From: Sulfuritalea sp.
Lineage (GTDB): Bacteria > Pseudomonadota > Gammaproteobacteria > Burkholderiales > Rhodocyclaceae
Length of the DNA stretch: 64,000 nucleotides
Direction: 5' to 3'
NCBI GenBank assembly: GCA_030651305.1
Contig: JAUSCI010000075.1
Location: 1-64,000 of the forward strand
Under the pieces are notes generated by a model that was not told where the DNA came from, ran no database searches, and saw only the letters and a list, made by a program, of their open reading frames with translations. This document shows, piece by piece, positions 51,059 to 60,387 of the stretch (position 1 is its first letter; each line of letters starts with the position of its first letter). Position numbers and translations under genes: made by a program.

Positions 51059-51961
51059 CTAAGCAGAATTCGCCACCCCGCTAACCACATGCCCCGTCGG
51101 CACCAGCCTCGACGCCGGCTCGCAATGCCTGGTCTGGTCGTCGAAGAAGAAGTCGGGTTCGAATTCACTGAGGAAGCGTGATTTCTCCAGGCCGCCGAGG
51201 AACATCGCCTCGTCGACTTCCACCTTCCATTCCATCAGGGTGCGGATCGCGCGTTCGTGTGCGGGGGCGCTGCGCGCGGTGACCAGCGCGGTGCGGACTT
51301 TCATTGTTCCGCCGGCGCTGGCGGCGCGCAGGCGGTGCAGGGCTTCGAGCAGGGGCAGGAAGGGGCCGGGCGGCAGCGGCTTGAGTGCCTGGCGCTCTTC
51401 GTGGTCCTGAAAGGCGGCGAGGCCCTGTTCCTGGAACACGCGCTCGGCCTCGTCGGAAAACAGCACGGCGTCGCCGTCGAAGGCGATGCGCACTTCCAGC
51501 GGGTGCTTTTCGGCCTCGGTCAGCGATGCTGCATACACTCGTGCGGCGGGGAAGCCGGCGTTGAGCGCTTCGCGCACGTCGACTTCGTTGGCGGACAGGA
51601 ACAGGTTGGCGCCCAGCGGCTTGAGGTAGTGGTAGGGCGGCCGGCCGCGCGTGAAGACGCCGCGTTCGAGTTCGAGGCCGGCGGCACTGGCGGACTTGAA
51701 TATGCGCAAGCCCGAGACCGGGTCGTTGCGCGAGAGGATCACTACGGCCACGCGCTGGCGTTCGGGCGTGTTGAAGGCCAGCAGCTTCTGCACCAGCGGG
51801 AAGGCGACGCCGGGCCGCGCCGGCTGGTCCATGCGTTCGAGTTGCAGGCGCATGTAGGTGGAATCGTCCTGATCTTCGAAGACGCGGTTTTCCTCCTCGA
51901 AATCGAACAGCGCGCGCGACGAGAGCGCGACGACGAGCTGGCCTTCGAGACTGGCGGGCAT
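51059..51961 (-). CDS. Cytosolic 5'-nucleotidase (NT5C1-like)
   Basis: 300 residues from the ATG at 51961 (MPASLEGQLVVALSSRALFD). The family (PF06189 type) shows FDFEEENRVFEDQDDSTYMR, the VVILSRNDPVSGLRIFKSAS segment, RIAFDGDAVLFSDEAERVFQ and FEPDFFFDDQTRHCEPASR. It would dephosphorylate nucleoside 5'-monophosphates. The start at 52045 in the track adds sequence made by the dispersed repeat. It is the parent of the fragment at 50041-50424. Confidence 0.88.
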   Translation of the reverse strand: MPASLEGQLVVALSSRALFDFEEENRVFEDQDDSTYMRLQLERMDQPARPGVAFPLVQKLLAFNTPERQRVAVVILSRNDPVSGLRIFKSASAAGLELERGVFTRGRPPYHYLKPLGANLFLSANEVDVREALNAGFPAARVYAASLTEAEKHPLEVRIAFDGDAVLFSDEAERVFQEQGLAAFQDHEERQALKPLPPGPFLPLLEALHRLRAASAGGTMKVRTALVTARSAPAHERAIRTLMEWKVEVDEAMFLGGLEKSRFLSEFEPDFFFDDQTRHCEPASRLVPTGHVVSGVANSA

Positions 51962-51986
51962 CAGGGTCTTCCTTGGGCGTTGCGGT

Positions 51987-52011
51987 CGCCGTGCCGCCAG
52001 CGCGGACTTTT
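51987..52011. repeat. Dispersed 24-bp repeat upstream of the nucleotidase gene
   Basis: GCCGTGCCGCCAGCGCGGAC, one change from the consensus core, just upstream of the nucleotidase start. Confidence 0.6.
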
Positions 52012-52185
52012 GTGGGTAAGCATGATTGGAAACCGATGCCGGCAAGTATACAGCTAAACACCGCGAATCCTGTGATGACCATGATGTAATTATGGGTTTG
52101 ACATTTCCGATCAGCGATCTATGCTGACGAAGCCTGCCGCGTCCGCAGCGGTTGGAGTTCGTTAATAAAACCAGTCAAGGAGACT

Positions 52186-52428
52186 ATGATGAAAAGGTTT
52201 ATGACGCTGATTGCCATGTTGGCATTTTCGGGTGCTGCGCTGGCCTTTCACTGCCCGGCCGACATGAAGAAAATCGATGCCGCGCTCGACAAGAAGCCGA
52301 CGCTTTCCGCCGACCAGATGGCCGAAGTGAAGAAGCTGCGTGCCGATGGCGAAGCCTTTCACAAAGCTGGCAAGCATCAGGAGTCGGTGGATACGCTCGC
52401 CAAGGCGATGAAGATCCTCGGCGTTTGA
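52186..52428 (+). CDS. Small exported protein of unknown function
   Basis: 80 residues, preceded by CAAGGAGACT. The signal peptide is MMKRFMTLIAMLAFSGAALA. The mature part is a helical hairpin with ADMKKIDAALDKKPTLSADQ and SVDTLAKAMKILGV, similar in character to small periplasmic helical-repeat proteins. No family is assigned. The upstream gap of 225 bases holds its promoter and a dispersed repeat. Confidence 0.75.
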   Translation: MMKRFMTLIAMLAFSGAALAFHCPADMKKIDAALDKKPTLSADQMAEVKKLRADGEAFHKAGKHQESVDTLAKAMKILGV

Positions 52429-52560
52429 GCCGTTGAGCAGGGCGCCGCGTTCCGTGTGGTCCTGGAAAGCGGCGAGGCCCTCATTGCGGTACCCGCGCCG
52501 GGCGTTGGCGGCAAGCGCCGCTTCGGTGGAGATGACCATGCGCCGGCCCAAGACGCTCTC

Positions 52561-53388
52561 GTGACCGGCCGCGACTTCGCCCTGTTCGCGGTGGCCGCGC
52601 TGCTCGCGTCGTGTTCCGCCACGATGCCCGATTTGCCCCCGGCGCCGTCACCGGTCGTGGTCGCGCAACTGGCGCCGGGCGGCAAGCTGCGCGCCGCCAT
52701 CAACTTCGGCAACCCACTGCTGGCGACGCGCGATGCAAGCACGGGCGAGCCGCGCGGCGTCTCGGTCGATCTGGCGCGCGAGCTGGCGCGGCGGCTGGGC
52801 GTGCGCGTCGAGCCGGTGATCTACACGGCGGCGGGCAAGGTGGTCGAGGGCATCAAGGCCGGCGCCTGGGATGTCGGCTTCTTTGCCATCGATCCGGTGC
52901 GCGCGGCGGATACCGATTTCAGCGCGGCCTATCTGGTGATCGAGGGCGCCTACGTGGTGCCGCAGGATTCGACCATCCACCGCAACGAGGACGTCGACCG
53001 CGCGGGCGTGCGCGTGGTGGTCGGGCGCGGCAGCGCCTATGACCTTTATCTCAGCCGCGAATTGAAGCAGGCGAAGCTGCTGCGCGCAACGACATCGCAG
53101 GCGGTCACCGACATGATGGTGGCGGAGAAGGTCGAGGTGGCGGCGGGGGTCAAGCAGCAGATGCAGGCCGACGCCCGGCGCGTGCCCGGCTTGCGCCTGC
53201 TCGACGGGCGCTTCATGGAAATCAACCAGGCGATGGCGGTGCCGAAGGGCCGCGCGGCGGGTGCGGCCTACGTGGCGAAATTCGTCGAGGAGATGAAGGC
53301 CTCGGGCTTCATTGCCGATGCGCTCAAGCGCCACGGCATCGAGGGCGCCATGGCGGCAAACCCGGTAGCGGGGCTAGCGCGCCAATGA
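52561..53388 (+). CDS. Amino-acid-type periplasmic binding lipoprotein (SBP family 3)
   Basis: 275 residues from the GTG at 52561 (VTGRDFALFAVAALLASCSA). The lipobox LLASCS suggests a lipoprotein. The SBP_bac_3 fold appears as LRAAINFGNPLLATRDASTG, EPRGVSVDLARELARRLGVR and GVRVVVGRGSAYDLYLSRE. No permease or ATPase is next to it, so it may be a sensor or act with distant transporters. The track's earlier start (52456) is rejected: it begins in a fragment of nucleotidase sequence. Confidence 0.8.
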   Translation: MTGRDFALFAVAALLASCSATMPDLPPAPSPVVVAQLAPGGKLRAAINFGNPLLATRDASTGEPRGVSVDLARELARRLGVRVEPVIYTAAGKVVEGIKAGAWDVGFFAIDPVRAADTDFSAAYLVIEGAYVVPQDSTIHRNEDVDRAGVRVVVGRGSAYDLYLSRELKQAKLLRATTSQAVTDMMVAEKVEVAAGVKQQMQADARRVPGLRLLDGRFMEINQAMAVPKGRAAGAAYVAKFVEEMKASGFIADALKRHGIEGAMAANPVAGLARQ

Positions 53389-53441
53389 AACGGGGCGACG
53401 CCTTGCCCGCGTTGCCCCAAGAAGGTTTATGCGGCCCTGGC

Positions 53442-54416
53442 TCAGCAGCCGGCGACGCACTTGCCGCCGCCGTCGAACTCCATGGTCTTGTCGCTCAGCG
53501 GCAGATGCACGGGCACCTTGACGGCCTTGATGAAGCTGTCAGTCTTGCTCCCCGGCAGCACCTTGCCGCCCTTGGTCGCGACTTCATTGACGTGCGAGGG
53601 GATCACCGAGGCGGGCCTGACCAGGTCGTTGATGACGTAGGCTGCTTCGTTCGGGCCGGTGGTGAAGGTGTCGCCGATGTTCATGACGGCCAGTTTTGCG
53701 GCGTAATGGCCGCGCACGACCTTTTCCTGCTCGCCGGTGATGCCGGTGTCGCCGGAGAGATAGGCCACCAGGCCGTTGCTGAACTTCAGCACGTAGCCGG
53801 TTGCCTCGCCGACATAACCGGCGATGCCGGCGTCCTTCATGTGCTTGCCCAGCTCGCCGCCGATGTAGTCGGGATCGAGGCCGTTGCTGTGAATCGCCTG
53901 CACCGTGGCGATCGTCACGCCGCCGATTTTCACGCTGGCGCCAAAGCGGGCGAGGATGGAGTTCTTCGGGTCGCCGCCGGCGGCCTTGAGCTTGTTGGCG
54001 AAGAAGGGCGGCATCTCGCTGCCGGTGACGATCCTGGCATTCTTGGCCACAGCGATATTGACGGCGCTCGAATTCGGCAGGGCCGAGACCGAGGTGTCGG
54101 GCTTGTCGCAGCTGCCTGCGTTGGGCGCCTTGTTGTGGGCGTTGCCGACGTGGTCGCCATGCATGTGGCTGATGAGGATGATGTCGATCTTGCCCAGGCG
54201 CGGATCGTCCGCGCCGGCCACGGTGCGGCCCGGATCGTAGAGGATGCGCGTGCCGCTCGGGTCCTCGAAGATCATGGCGCGGTCGAGCGGGCAGAGTTCG
54301 CCCTCCTGGCCGCCGAGCGGCGTGACTTTCACGGTGGTCGCCGCCAAAGCCGGCTGCGCCATCAGCGCGGCAATGTAGCCGACGGCGAGCGTTCGAAGCA
54401 ATGAACTGATTTTCAT
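53442..54416 (-). CDS. Exported metallo-beta-lactamase-fold hydrolase
   Basis: 324 residues from the ATG at 54416. The signal peptide ends AQPALAA. The metal site is IILISHMHGDHVGNAHNKAP (HxHxDH) with later ligands in LVAYLSGDTGITGEQE and VIPSHVNEVAT. It is a periplasmic hydrolase of the lactonase/phosphodiesterase-like MBL group; the substrate is unknown. The mature C-terminus holds CVAGC, a possible disulfide or lipid-free cap. Confidence 0.88.
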   Translation of the reverse strand: MKISSLLRTLAVGYIAALMAQPALAATTVKVTPLGGQEGELCPLDRAMIFEDPSGTRILYDPGRTVAGADDPRLGKIDIILISHMHGDHVGNAHNKAPNAGSCDKPDTSVSALPNSSAVNIAVAKNARIVTGSEMPPFFANKLKAAGGDPKNSILARFGASVKIGGVTIATVQAIHSNGLDPDYIGGELGKHMKDAGIAGYVGEATGYVLKFSNGLVAYLSGDTGITGEQEKVVRGHYAAKLAVMNIGDTFTTGPNEAAYVINDLVRPASVIPSHVNEVATKGGKVLPGSKTDSFIKAVKVPVHLPLSDKTMEFDGGGKCVAGC

Positions 54417-54559
54417 GGGGCTCTCCTGTTGGGCATTTATTGTGATTTGGGACCTGCGCCAAAACACTACCATAGTTTAGGTTTGAACGAATGCACGTTC
54501 GGGGAGATTTGCCATGCAATGCGCATGGGCATGCCGGCCATCGACGGCCGGCTGCTTCT

Positions 54560-55597
54560 TCAAGCTGCCGAAGGCGATCCGGAGGATCGGGATTTCCTTG
54601 GCCTGGCGGTCTTCGGCGCGGCGGCATAGAGCTGCGTCATGCGCGCGGCCTCGTCGGCGACGCGCTGCCTCAGGTTGGCCGGGGCCAGCACCTCGACGTC
54701 GGCGCCGAACTTGAGGATGTCCATGATCAGTTCGCGATGGTCGGCGTAGGGGAAGTCGAGCAGCCACGAGCCGTCGGCATCGAAGCGGCCCTTCTGCTTC
54801 GGATGCCAGGTTTCCTGCGCCACCCAGCGCGCGCGTTCGGCCGTGAAGCGGAGCTTGGCGCGCTGCAGGGATCGTCCGGAGAAGATGCCGTAGCCGGGAC
54901 CGAGCGCTTCGTCCATGGTGCGCCGGGAAACCTCGCGGGCTTTTCGTTCGACGACGTTTGCCTGCCGGATCGAGTCGAGGGCAAAGTTGCGCAGGCTTCC
55001 GCGCAAGTGGCACCAGGCGTCCAGGTACCAGTTCTCGCGGTAATAGACCAGGCGTTGCGGCGACACTTCGCGCTCGGTGGTTTCGCCGCTGCCGCGGGCG
55101 AAGTAGGTGATGGCCAGGCGCTTGCGGCGCAGCAGCGCGGCGCCGACTTTCTCGAAATGCGCCAGCTTGAGGTCGCGCTTGCCGAGGCCGACGATCAGCA
55201 CGCGGCGGCGGATTTCCTCGGCGGTGTTTTCGGCGCTGCCGAGCAGGTTGTTGAGGCGGGCGATCAGCGGCTGGATGTGCGGCGTCAGTATGCCGCCGGG
55301 ATCGAGGTCAACCAGCAGATGCTGCATGGTCAAGAGCGCATGCACTTCGCCGGAGTTGAACCACAGGCCGGGCAATTCGTACTGCGCGCCGCCGTCGGGA
55401 TGCGGGGTGTCGAAGCGATAACCGCCGGCATCGCGATCCCAGACGATCGGCGCGTTGAGGCGGTTGCGCATGTATTCGAGATCGCGCTTGAGCGTCGCGC
55501 GCGAGATTTCGAGCGCCGCCATGAGGTCGACGAACGACACCAGGCGCCGCTCGTGAATCATCTGGTCTATCTTGTAGAAACGCTCAGTGCGATCCAT
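54560..55597 (-). CDS. WYL-domain transcriptional regulator
   Basis: 345 residues. The N-terminal HTH is MDRTERFYKIDQMIHERRLV, SFVDLMAALEISRATLKRDL. The WYL domain is in the middle (LAITYFARGSGETTEREVSP, QRLVYYRENWYLDAWCHLRG). A WCX-like C-terminus follows. WYL regulators bind nucleic-acid ligands and can repress or activate genes, including defence genes. It overlaps the end of rsgA by 14 bases. Confidence 0.9.
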   Translation of the reverse strand: MDRTERFYKIDQMIHERRLVSFVDLMAALEISRATLKRDLEYMRNRLNAPIVWDRDAGGYRFDTPHPDGGAQYELPGLWFNSGEVHALLTMQHLLVDLDPGGILTPHIQPLIARLNNLLGSAENTAEEIRRRVLIVGLGKRDLKLAHFEKVGAALLRRKRLAITYFARGSGETTEREVSPQRLVYYRENWYLDAWCHLRGSLRNFALDSIRQANVVERKAREVSRRTMDEALGPGYGIFSGRSLQRAKLRFTAERARWVAQETWHPKQKGRFDADGSWLLDFPYADHRELIMDILKFGADVEVLAPANLRQRVADEAARMTQLYAAAPKTARPRKSRSSGSPSAA

Positions 55598-56474
55598 GGC
55601 GGGATTCCGAGGTGAATTGGCGGAAGTGTTCGAGGCGGCGCGGGTGGATGACGCCGCTGGCCACGGCAGCCTTGATCGCGCAGTCCGGCTCGGCCATGTG
55701 CTGGCAGTCGCGGAAGCGGCATTGACCGAGGAAGGGACGGAACTCGACGAAGCCGAATTCGATTTCCTGCGGCGTCAGGTGCTTGAGGCCGAACTCCTGC
55801 AGGCCGGGACTGTCGATCAGCGTCCCGCCGTTCGGAAGTTTGTAGAGGCGGGCGTAGGTGGTGGTGTGCTTGCCGCTGTCGAGCGCGGTCGACAGTTCGC
55901 GCGTCGGCGCGGCGGCGCCGGGCACCAGGGCGTTGATCAGGGTCGATTTGCCCATGCCGGATTGGCCGACCATGACCGAGCTTTCGCCGGCCAGCAGCGG
56001 CAGCAGCGGAGACGGATCGAATTTCGCCGAGAGTTCGACGACGCGGCAGCCGAGCGCGATGAAAGGTGCCAGCAGCTTTCTCGCATTTGACAAAACTGAG
56101 GGAAGTGCGGCGGCGAGGTCGCACTTGTTGAGGACAATGACCGGTTGCAGGCCTTCATGCTCGGCGGCGACCAGCGCGCGACTGAGCAGCATGTCGGAAA
56201 ACGATGGATCGGTGGCGACCACCAGCAGCAATTGCGTGGCATTGGCGGCGATTAGTTTTTGCCGGTAGGCGTCGCTGCGATAGAGCAGGCTGCGCCGTAC
56301 TGCGTGGCCGGTGATTTGGCCGTCGGGGGTAAGGTCGACTTCGTCGCCGACGGCGAAGGGGCTTTTCTTGCCGAGCGGATAGCCGGTAGCAAGGCTGCCG
56401 CCGACGAACTCGATTTCGTAATGCCGGCCGAAGGCGGCAACGATGGTGCCGCGTTTGAGCAAAGTGCTGGTCAA
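55584..56474 (-). CDS. rsgA: Ribosome small-subunit biogenesis GTPase
   Basis: 296 residues, a circularly permuted GTPase: G4 IVLNKCDLA precedes G1 VGQSGMGKSTLINAL and G3 LIDSPGLQEFG. The N-terminal OB-fold is residues 1-70 and the C-terminal zinc site is CRFRDCQHMAEPDCAI. It assists 30S maturation and responds to (p)ppGpp. It lies 7 bases after phhB; the order M48 protease, phhB, rsgA suggests an operon. Confidence 0.95.
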   Translation of the reverse strand: MTSTLLKRGTIVAAFGRHYEIEFVGGSLATGYPLGKKSPFAVGDEVDLTPDGQITGHAVRRSLLYRSDAYRQKLIAANATQLLLVVATDPSFSDMLLSRALVAAEHEGLQPVIVLNKCDLAAALPSVLSNARKLLAPFIALGCRVVELSAKFDPSPLLPLLAGESSVMVGQSGMGKSTLINALVPGAAAPTRELSTALDSGKHTTTYARLYKLPNGGTLIDSPGLQEFGLKHLTPQEIEFGFVEFRPFLGQCRFRDCQHMAEPDCAIKAAVASGVIHPRRLEHFRQFTSESRHGSH

Positions 56475-56480
56475 CGAAAA

Positions 56481-56819
56481 CTACAGCGCGAGCAAGGCAT
56501 CGATCTTGGCCGCGCAGATGAAGTCGTTTTCGGAGAGGCCGCCGATGGCATGCGTGGTGTAGCTGACGGTGCACCGGCCCCAACTGACGGCGAGGTCGGG
56601 GTGATGGTCCTCGCGGTGCGAGATCCAGGCCGTGGCATTCACGAAGGCCATGGTCTCGTGGTAGTTCTTGAAACTGTAGGTCTTGCTGATGATGTTGCCT
56701 TCGCGCTGCCAGCCGTCCAGCGTGGCGAGCATCTTGGCGGCTTCATCGTCGCTGAGTGGCGGCACGCCGCCTTCGCAGGGCTTGCATTTGCCCTTGGATA
56801 GATCGCAAACCAATGTCAT
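56481..56819 (-). CDS. phhB: Pterin-4a-carbinolamine dehydratase
   Basis: 112 residues from the ATG at 56819 (MTLVCDLSKGKCKPCEGGVP), with AAAGGAAATGCC upstream. The family core is WQREGNIISKTYSFKNYHET, then AWISHREDHHPDLAVSWGRC with the paired histidines. It recycles tetrahydrobiopterin after phenylalanine hydroxylation. No phhA is nearby. In related bacteria it often sits next to an M48 protease gene. Confidence 0.92.
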   Translation of the reverse strand: MTLVCDLSKGKCKPCEGGVPPLSDDEAAKMLATLDGWQREGNIISKTYSFKNYHETMAFVNATAWISHREDHHPDLAVSWGRCTVSYTTHAIGGLSENDFICAAKIDALLAL

Positions 56820-56829
56820 GGCATTTCCT

Positions 56830-58086
56830 TTACGAGGCATTCAGCCGTGCGATGCGCTGGCTGGCAGGTGGATGGGAATCATGGAACAGGGAGTGTAGCG
56901 GGTCCGGGGTCAGGGTTGCCGCGTTCTCGCGATAGAGCTTGACCAGGGCGGTAATCAGGTCTGTCGCCGCTGTCTGTTTTGCGGCATAGGCATCCGCTTC
57001 GTATTCGTGGCGGCGCGAAAGGGCGGAGGTGAGAGGCGCCAGCGGAAAGAGGAATACCGGCAGCACCATCGAAAACAGCAGCAGGCCCATCGCCGTGCCC
57101 GACGCCGTTTCGCCAGCGCCGACTCCCAGTCCGGCGAAGAACCACGGCTGATCGATCAATTGTCCGAGCAGCCAGAGAAAGGCCAGGCTCAAGACGCTGC
57201 TGAGGGCGATGCGCTTGACGATGTGGCGGTGGTGGAAATGGCCGAGTTCATGCGCCAGCACGGCTTCGATTTCCTCGGGCGCCAGCTTGTCCAGCAGGGT
57301 GTCGAAGAACACGATGCGCTTGGCGCGGCCGAAGCCGGTGAAATAGGCATTGCCATGCGCCGAGCGCTTCGAGCCGTCCATGACGAACAGACCGGAGGAG
57401 GCGAAACCGCAGCGCTTGAGCAGGGCTTCGATGCGGGCTTTTAGCGAGGCATCTTCCAATGGCGTGAATTTGTTGAACAGCGGCGCGATCACCGTCGGGT
57501 AGAGGAACAGCACCAGCAGGTTGAAGCCGAGCCAGAGCAGCCAGACATACAGCCACCAGGACTTGCCCATGACGTCCATCAGCCACAGCACGGCGAGCAG
57601 CAGCGGCCCGCCGATCAGCACGGCGAGCGCGATGCCCTTGGCCAGATCGGCAAGCCACAGCGGCCAGGTCAGCTTGTTGAAGCCGAAGCGCGCCTCGATG
57701 CGGAAGGTGCGGTAGAGGCTGGCGGGCAGGCCGATGATGAAGCCGATCAGGCCGACACTGGCGAACAGGGCGAGGCCGTGCACATAGCCACGGCCCAGCC
57801 AGGCGTCCAGCCCTTGGTCGATCAGGCTGAGCGCGCCGCCCAGCGTCAAGGCCAACAGGACCACGGTGTCGACCACGATTTCGATCAGGCCGATGCGCAC
57901 TTTGGCCACCGTGTAGTCGGCGGCCTTGCGATGATCGTCCAGTTCGATGCGACCGGCAAAGCCGGCCGGCACCCAATCGCGATGGAGGACAACATGGCGC
58001 AGATGCCGGAGGTCGAGCCACAGGCGCAGGGCCGTGGATGCGGCCAGAGTGACGAGAAAGATCAGTGTGAAGTGATATGCGGTCAT
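56830..58086 (-). CDS. M48 family membrane zinc metalloprotease (Ste24/CAAX-type)
   Basis: 418 residues from the ATG at 58086. Several helices ([40 protein letters not shown]) and the HExxH motif [20 protein letters not shown], with the third ligand in [15 protein letters not shown]. It is a Ste24-like inner-membrane protease that cleaves membrane or misfolded proteins. A dispersed 24-bp repeat encodes [14 protein letters not shown] in the fifth helical connection. It overlaps the phhB leader. Confidence 0.9.
   Translation of the reverse strand: MTAYHFTLIFLVTLAASTALRLWLDLRHLRHVVLHRDWVPAGFAGRIELDDHRKAADYTVAKVRIGLIEIVVDTVVLLALTLGGALSLIDQGLDAWLGRGYVHGLALFASVGLIGFIIGLPASLYRTFRIEARFGFNKLTWPLWLADLAKGIALAVLIGGPLLLAVLWLMDVMGKSWWLYVWLLWLGFNLLVLFLYPTVIAPLFNKFTPLEDASLKARIEALLKRCGFASSGLFVMDGSKRSAHGNAYFTGFGRAKRIVFFDTLLDKLAPEEIEAVLAHELGHFHHRHIVKRIALSSVLSLAFLWLLGQLIDQPWFFAGLGVGAGETASGTAMGLLLFSMVLPVFLFPLAPLTSALSRRHEYEADAYAAKQTAATDLITALVKLYRENAATLTPDPLHSLFHDSHPPASQRIARLNAS
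57101..57125. repeat. Dispersed 24-bp repeat inside the M48 protease gene
   Basis: GACGCCGTTTCGCCAGCGCC matches the consensus in the forward direction. It lies in coding sequence and encodes a short glycine/alanine-rich loop. Confidence 0.6.
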
Positions 58087-58142
58087 GGGCAGGGGTCTGC
58101 TGTGCGAAAATGCGACGACACAGGAATGGGCAATCAAAAATT

Positions 58143-58688
58143 ATGGCACAGGATCAGAACGCGCTCGTCTGGCTGGACATGGAAATGACCGGCCTCAGTC
58201 CCGACAATGATCGCATCATAGAGCTGGCGATGGTTGTCACCAACTCGAATCTGGAGGTGGTGGCCGAAGCGCCGACCTGGGTGGTGCATCAGTCCGATGC
58301 GGTGCTCGACGCCATGGACGACTGGAACCGCAAGACCCATGGCCGCTCCGGCCTGATACAGCGGGTCAAGGATTCGATTCTCAGCGAGGCCGAGGTCGAA
58401 GTCCAGGCGCTGGTATTTCTGCGGCGTCACGTGCCGCGCCAGACGACGCCGATGTGCGGCAATTCGATTTGCCAGGATAGGCGCTTCATGGCGCGCTACA
58501 TGCCAAAACTCGAAGACTGGTTCCATTACCGGAATCTCGACGTATCGACCCTCAAGGAATTGTGCAAGCGCTGGAAGCCGGAAGTGGCGAAGGGACTGAA
58601 GAAGCATGGTCGGCACGAGGCGCTGGCGGATATCCTTGAGTCGATCGACGAACTCAAGTATTACCGCGAGCATTTCCTCAAGCTGTAA
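58143..58688 (+). CDS. orn: Oligoribonuclease
   Basis: 181 residues. The DEDDh exonuclease residues lie in [39 protein letters not shown] and [16 protein letters not shown]. Orn degrades the shortest RNAs and the cyclic-di-GMP product pGpG. It stands alone, divergent from the M48 gene and convergent with the ArnT-like gene. Confidence 0.95.
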   Translation: MAQDQNALVWLDMEMTGLSPDNDRIIELAMVVTNSNLEVVAEAPTWVVHQSDAVLDAMDDWNRKTHGRSGLIQRVKDSILSEAEVEVQALVFLRRHVPRQTTPMCGNSICQDRRFMARYMPKLEDWFHYRNLDVSTLKELCKRWKPEVAKGLKKHGRHEALADILESIDELKYYREHFLKL

Positions 58689-58700
58689 TCGGAATAATGA

Positions 58701-60308
58701 TCACTCGGCACGGCGATACAGCCGCAAGCGTTCGCTCTTGTCGCCGGGGCGCGAGGTTTCGCGGATCAGCGTCCATCCGGCGAGTTCTTTTTCGGAGCGC
58801 GGCGCGGTCTGCATGATGAGGTAGCGGCAATCCTTGGCGCGGTTGCCGCCGATGGTGCGGATGCCGTTGAAGTAATCCAGCGAGGCGCGTTGCGCCAGAC
58901 CGAGGTTGCGTCGTGCGATGCAGCCGGGATGATTGCCCAGTGCGTGGCGAAAGTCGGCGCTGACACTACGGTAACTTTTTCCGTAATCGATCCAGGGCAG
59001 CCAGAGTGCCATCAACAGCAGCCAGATGGTCGTCAGCCCGACGCTCCAGCGCGCTGCGGCGCGCCAGGGCGAGCGCGGGGTGCGCAGCATCACCGCTATC
59101 CAGCCGACACTGGCCGCGATTGCCAGCACGATGGCAAGGGTGGATGCCTCGGCAATGAAACCCGGAGCCGGTTTGCTGAAGTTCTTGGCGATCCGCGCCG
59201 GTTCCCCGGTCAGCATGGAAATTCCGCCGAGCCAGATCAGCGCCGCGATGAGTGTGAAGGTCATCATGCCGAACCAGTCGAAAGCGCTGGCGGCCCCGCG
59301 CCGCAGGCGGCCCGCGCCAGCCGCCGCCAGCAGGGTGAGGGGGACGAGGGCCGGCAGGAGCGCAGTCGCTTTGGGCTCGTCCGCAAAAAACGCCACCAGT
59401 GCGGCTACGCTGGCAGCCAGCAGCATGACGGTTGGCGGCTTGACGAGGTGCCTGCGTTCCAGCCAAAGGCTCCACACGGCCAGCGGCAGCACGGGCCAAC
59501 TGGCCCAGGCCAGCAGTTCAAAATGATTGCGACTGAAACCGCCGCGCAATGTCGCGCTGCCCTTTTCGGCGATCCACCAGAGATCGAACAGGGCGGGGGC
59601 TTGCTGCCAGAGCAGGAACGGCCACGGCACCATCAGCATGAGCGCGATTGCTGCCGCGGCCAGCCAGGCGACGAGGCTGCCCCGCGTGCGCCAGGCCGGG
59701 TGCAGGGCCAGCATCAGCCCGGTCGCCAGTTGAATGGCGGCGCTATCGATACCGGCACCGAGAAAGCCGATACCGATCCCGGCGCCAAAGAGCAATCCGC
59801 CATGCAATGGCACTTGTTGCCAGCGGGAAAGGCCCCAAAGGGAGATGATGAAACCGGAAATGGAGACTATCGCCGGTTGGGCCTCGTGCAGCGGCACCAG
59901 CAGGCCCAGCGTGCCGATGGCGAGCAAGGGCGCGGCCAGAGCGGCGCTGGCGCCGAGAAGTTGCTGCGCCATGCGCGAAAGGATGGCGAGGAAGACGCCG
60001 CCGAACAGAACCGAAGCGAGACGGGCAGCATCGTGCCAAGGCAGCAACCCTCCCAGCAACTTGCCGCACAGTGCCGCCACCCAGTGATACAGCGGCGGCG
60101 AAACCAGCCAGGGGTCGCCGGCGATGCGCGGCACCAGCCAGTCGCCACCAGCCATGCCGAAAGCGACACCGAGGTGCAGGACGTCGTCCGCCTTCCAGGG
60201 GTCATGCCCTACCGTTCCCGCCAGCAGCCAGATGGCGCACAGAAGCAGTGTGCCGTACCGGGCCAGGGCTGGTGCGGGGGAGTGGTTGCGGTCGGTCAGA
60301 TCGGGCAC
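58701..60308 (-). CDS. ArnT-like membrane glycosyltransferase
   Basis: 535 residues with about 12 helices. The first periplasmic loop carries the acidic catalytic motif (HDPWKADDVLHLGVAFGMAG) of the PMT/ArnT GT-C fold. It would transfer a sugar from a polyprenyl-phosphate donor to a periplasmic acceptor such as lipid A. The acceptor is unknown. A dispersed 24-bp repeat encodes YRSVSADFRH near the C-terminus. Confidence 0.87.
   Translation of the reverse strand: MPDLTDRNHSPAPALARYGTLLLCAIWLLAGTVGHDPWKADDVLHLGVAFGMAGGDWLVPRIAGDPWLVSPPLYHWVAALCGKLLGGLLPWHDAARLASVLFGGVFLAILSRMAQQLLGASAALAAPLLAIGTLGLLVPLHEAQPAIVSISGFIISLWGLSRWQQVPLHGGLLFGAGIGIGFLGAGIDSAAIQLATGLMLALHPAWRTRGSLVAWLAAAAIALMLMVPWPFLLWQQAPALFDLWWIAEKGSATLRGGFSRNHFELLAWASWPVLPLAVWSLWLERRHLVKPPTVMLLAASVAALVAFFADEPKATALLPALVPLTLLAAAGAGRLRRGAASAFDWFGMMTFTLIAALIWLGGISMLTGEPARIAKNFSKPAPGFIAEASTLAIVLAIAASVGWIAVMLRTPRSPWRAAARWSVGLTTIWLLLMALWLPWIDYGKSYRSVSADFRHALGNHPGCIARRNLGLAQRASLDYFNGIRTIGGNRAKDCRYLIMQTAPRSEKELAGWTLIRETSRPGDKSERLRLYRRAE
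58949..58972. repeat. Dispersed 24-bp repeat inside the ArnT-like gene
   Basis: GAAAGTCGGCGCTGACACTA, reverse orientation of the element. In frame it gives SVSADF, almost the same peptide (SASADF) as the copy inside the DedA-oxidoreductase gene. Confidence 0.65.
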
Positions 60309-60337
60309 GTTGCCAAGTTCCGGTCACCAGTAAAAAA

Positions 60338-60355
60338 GGCAGCCCGCAGGCTGCC
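60338..60355. terminator. Bidirectional intrinsic terminator between rpmE and the ArnT-like gene
   Basis: GGCAGCC-CGCA-GGCTGCC forms a 7-base perfect stem, flanked by AAAAAA on the left (a U-run for minus-strand rpmE transcripts) and CGTTTT on the right. It is well placed to end rpmE transcription before the next gene. Confidence 0.75.
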
Positions 60356-60387
60356 CGTTTTGCACTGCCTGCCGCGCTGGCGCAGCT

